Of a DNA stretch of 61,631 bases, positions 59,542-61,631 are shown piece after piece. Made by a program: the position numbers and the translations under genes. This DNA is from Candidatus Dechloromonas phosphorivorans (GTDB lineage Bacteria; Pseudomonadota; Gammaproteobacteria; Burkholderiales; Rhodocyclaceae). The DNA lies in the NCBI GenBank assembly GCA_016709495.1, contig JADJMS010000028.1, positions 1 to 61,631 on the forward strand, given 5' to 3'. The notes beneath the pieces were generated by a model, which did no database searches, had not been told where the DNA came from, and saw only the letters and a list, made by a program, of their open reading frames with translations. Positions within the stretch are counted from its first letter, which is position 1, and each line of letters begins with the position of its first letter.

Positions 59542-60837
59542 GTCAACTTCTGTGAACCCCTGCCAGCTTACTCCTCCTTGATCTTCGCCAAAGTCGATGC
59601 GGTACCTGCCGGCTCTTGCCGGTCTTGAAGTAGCCAATCCGATACCCGGTGGCAATTGCCTTGGGGCGTTGGAGCGCACTCACCGTCTTTGTTGCCATTG
59701 ACAGCGCATGCAGCCTATAAACGACCGGCGCGAGCGTTACCTAACTGATGTGCCCGGAGCGGTTTCCCGCATATTGTTTTGTTGGATCCACGCAATCCCA
59801 CACCCGCCCGCCGTGCCCTCGCCGAGGATGCGGCGGATTGCTGTTCAACTGATGATCCCGAACGCATGGAACTGATTGTCGCTCGACTCCCGCGCCCAAA
59901 GGAAAGCACCTCGCAACCATGGGAACCGTCGGTCGACAGCGGCGCTTTTTTTCGTCTGCAAATTACGCTGGATAAATTGCCCTGCCCGATTTTCATCAAG
60001 AATCGAAGCGGTCGTTATATAGCCTGCAAATGGGCGCATTTGAAGACCAGTTAGGCTTGCCCCGCTCGCAGATTATCGGCGCAAGCGTCTTACACATAGC
60101 CCCGCCTGAACTAGCCGAAATCGGCGACAAGGCCGATCTCGGAACTGATGGCCCGGGGTGGTACGTAATGCTATGAAACCAAGCTGCTCTATGGCGATTG
60201 ATCAATGCGTGATGTGATGTTCTATGGGTCGGTTTTTTTCTCAATACCGCTGGCGTAGTGGACGGCATTTCCGGTACCACACTCGACATTACCGAACGAA
60301 AACTGCTCTTCGAAAAGAAGCTTGAGCACGCAGCAACTATCGATTTTCTGACAGGTGCTCCAGCAACCTGCGCACTTTTATGAATTGGCAGGCAGGAATT
60401 TCCTGCTCGCTTTACCTCGTAGTCCTCAGGATCTCACACTGATCGTCATCGATCTTGGATTTTCAAGGAAAATAAACGATTCACTGGGTCATGCTGCTGG
60501 TGATCTGGCGTTGCGCGAGTTTGTTCTTGCCGTAAAACCAATCTACGTGATCAGGATATTTTTTGCCCCGTGCTGGTGGTGATGAATTTCGTATCATCCT
60601 CCCAGCCACCTTACCTGCCGGGGCCGCACTGGTCGCCGAGCGGATCTGCGCCTCAGTCAATGCAATCGAGATCAGAAACGAAGGCAGAAAGCACCAGACT
60701 CTCGATCAGTGCCGGTATCTGCTCCTGCCTGCCCGGCGACGAGAGTCGGGATGATGTTACCAAGCGTGCCGATGCGGCAATTTGCTACTAAGGCGGGCGG
60801 TCGAAACCGTACCCACCCGGTTTTTCATCCCCATTGA
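59542..60837 (+). CDS. PAS-GGDEF diguanylate cyclase (heavily frameshifted)
   Basis: Starts MSTSVNP at 59542. A short N-terminal part with a possible TM leads to a PAS domain (DKLPCPIFIKNRSGRYIACN, QLGLPRSQIIGASV), a PAC segment (SGTTLDITERKLLFEKKLEHAATIDFLTG) and GGDEF (IVIDLGFFKEINDSLGHAAGDLALREF, then CRAGGDEFRIILPATLP, and SISAGICSCLPGD). The active-site AGGDEF is intact, so cyclase activity is likely if the frame is restored. After correction the C-terminus reads ADAAIYATKAGGRNRTH and stops at 60837. Many frame breaks. The 59449-59541 gap holds no gene. Confidence 0.68.
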
Positions 60838-60839
60838 AA

Positions 60840-60858
60840 TGGCACCCGGAAGGTGCCC
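60840..60858 (-). terminator. Hairpin downstream of amtB
   Basis: On the minus strand GGCACC-TTCCG-GGTGCC forms a 6-bp GC-rich stem, followed by ATTTCAA. It is placed 24 bp after the amtB stop and just past the converging diguanylate cyclase stop, so it could serve both genes. The T-run is weak. Confidence 0.5.
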
Positions 60859-60881
60859 AAAGGAGAGATCTACAGATTCGA

Positions 60882-61631
60882 TTAGTGGTGGTAGGCAGTT
60901 TCACGTGGCGAGGTGAGGTCAAGACCTTCACGCTCTTCGTCTTCCGGCACACGCAGGCCGATGACGATATCCACCAGCAGTTTGTAAGCGACCAGCGAGA
61001 CAACCGCCGACCAGACGACCACGGTACCAACACCCCAGGCCTGGCTGGATCAACTGAGCAGTCATGTCGTAGTCACCAACCCTTGCTTTACCACATACAA
61101 TCATAGACGCCTGTGCCACCCAGTGCCGGGCTTCAGCGAAGACACCAGTCAGCATGGCACCGAGGATACCGCCGACGCCATGGACGCCGAAGACATCGAG
61201 TGAGTCATCTGCTCCGGGAGGATTTTCTTCAAGCCATTGACGCCCCACAGACAGATCACGCCAGCCAGCAGGCCGGATGATGATGGAACTCGTGACACCG
61301 ACGAAACCAGCTGCCGGAGTAATCGCAACCAGGCCGGCAACCGCACCGGATGCAGCACCCAGCATGGAAGGTTTACCCCGGCGATCCATTCAGCAAACAT
61401 CCAGGACAATGCGGCACAGGAAGTGGCAACTCCAGGTATTGACCATGGCCAAAGCAGCGCCGCCAGAGGCCTCGAGGGCAGAGCCGGCATTGAAGCCGAA
61501 CCAGCCAAAACCACAGCAGTGATGCAACTGATCATCGTGAAGGTCAGGAGGTAAACATGGCAACGTTACCCAGGCCAGTACGCTTGCTCCACCATGTAGG
61601 CACCAAACCACTGGCGATAGCGGCGTTGATG
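60882..61631 (-). CDS. amtB: Ammonium transporter AmtB, N-terminus cut by window edge (frameshifted)
   Basis: Reading right to left: TMISCITAVVLAGSAGFGWFGFNAGSALEASGGAALAMVNT, then SWMFAEWIRRGKPSMLGAASGAVAGLVAITPAAGFVG, DVFGVHGVGGILGAMLTGVFAE with the pore histidine HGVGG, and a C-terminal tail LRVPEDEEREGLDLTSPRETAYHH. These are the Amt/Rh family hallmarks. It imports ammonium and is normally paired with GlnK; the partner would lie outside. Five or so frame breaks. Confidence 0.85.

Noticed and set aside
54060..61631. Degraded pseudogene island
   Set aside because: Damage is even across unrelated housekeeping genes, with conserved motifs intact between breaks; sequencing error is more likely.

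Overview
The window looks like a 61.6 kb piece of a betaproteobacterial chromosome, most likely Rhodocyclales (Dechloromonas/Azonexus/Accumulibacter-like). This is an inference from gene families and gene order (B12 salvage block, nadD-rsfS-rlmH-maf-rng block, PaaX, PhnD-type sensor next to GGDEF/EAL, BPSS1780-family membrane proteins), not from a marker-gene search. There are no transposases, prophage genes or CRISPR arrays.

Layout. 1-2323 (minus strand): ECF sigma factor, cupin anti-sigma factor and a secreted DUF255 thioredoxin-fold protein, probably one operon. 2461-9443: cobalamin block (cobQ, cobU, B12 riboswitch, cobT, cobS, a 57-aa coiled-coil protein, cobC), interrupted by a two-component pair on the minus strand. 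9445-22732: LPS-core/surface-glycan block with five GT9 heptosyltransferase-like proteins, three GT4 enzymes, MsbA, a polysaccharide deacetylase, a GT25 enzyme and an O-antigen ligase, mostly with 1-4 bp overlaps. 22729-31097: polA, a LOG-family protein, DUF2782, thrB, two BPSS1780 proteins, nadD, rsfS, rlmH, maf. 31237-36936 (minus): glycosyltransferase, LysE-type exporter and a 1.3k-residue Pls/PosA-like peptide synthetase. 37066-46956: enoyl-CoA hydratase, PaaX regulator, rsmJ, acetoacetyl-CoA synthetase, acyltransferase, U32 peptidase, rng, MFS transporter. 47025-54058: guanidino-modifying enzyme, tRNA-Gly(CCC), methyltransferase, flavin reductase, mutY, degenerate HD-GYP, coiled-coil periplasmic protein, ABC-F ATPase. 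54123-61631: PhnD-like protein, GGDEF-EAL protein, thrH, purU, isochorismatase-family hydrolase, PAS-GGDEF protein, and amtB running off the end.

Most striking observation. An 11-nt word, TTACGGTCRAC, occurs 15 times exactly (both strands, mostly inside genes). In most copies it is followed by A/T runs spaced about 10-11 bp apart. This is the architecture of the Pasteurellaceae DNA-uptake signal sequence (core plus two phased AT tracts), with a different core. I propose it as a candidate uptake-signal-like repeat. Second is a near-perfect parS (ParB-binding) palindrome between rng and an MFS gene. Third is the glycosyltransferase/LysE/Pls-like operon, a candidate poly-amino-acid system.

Sequence quality matters. 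At least nine otherwise intact genes between 0.8 and 54.06 kb carry one or more apparent 1-nt errors, mostly deletions in short homopolymers. From about 54.06 kb to the end every gene is broken many times. I read these as sequencing errors, worst near the window ends, and annotate the genes over their full reconstructed extent.
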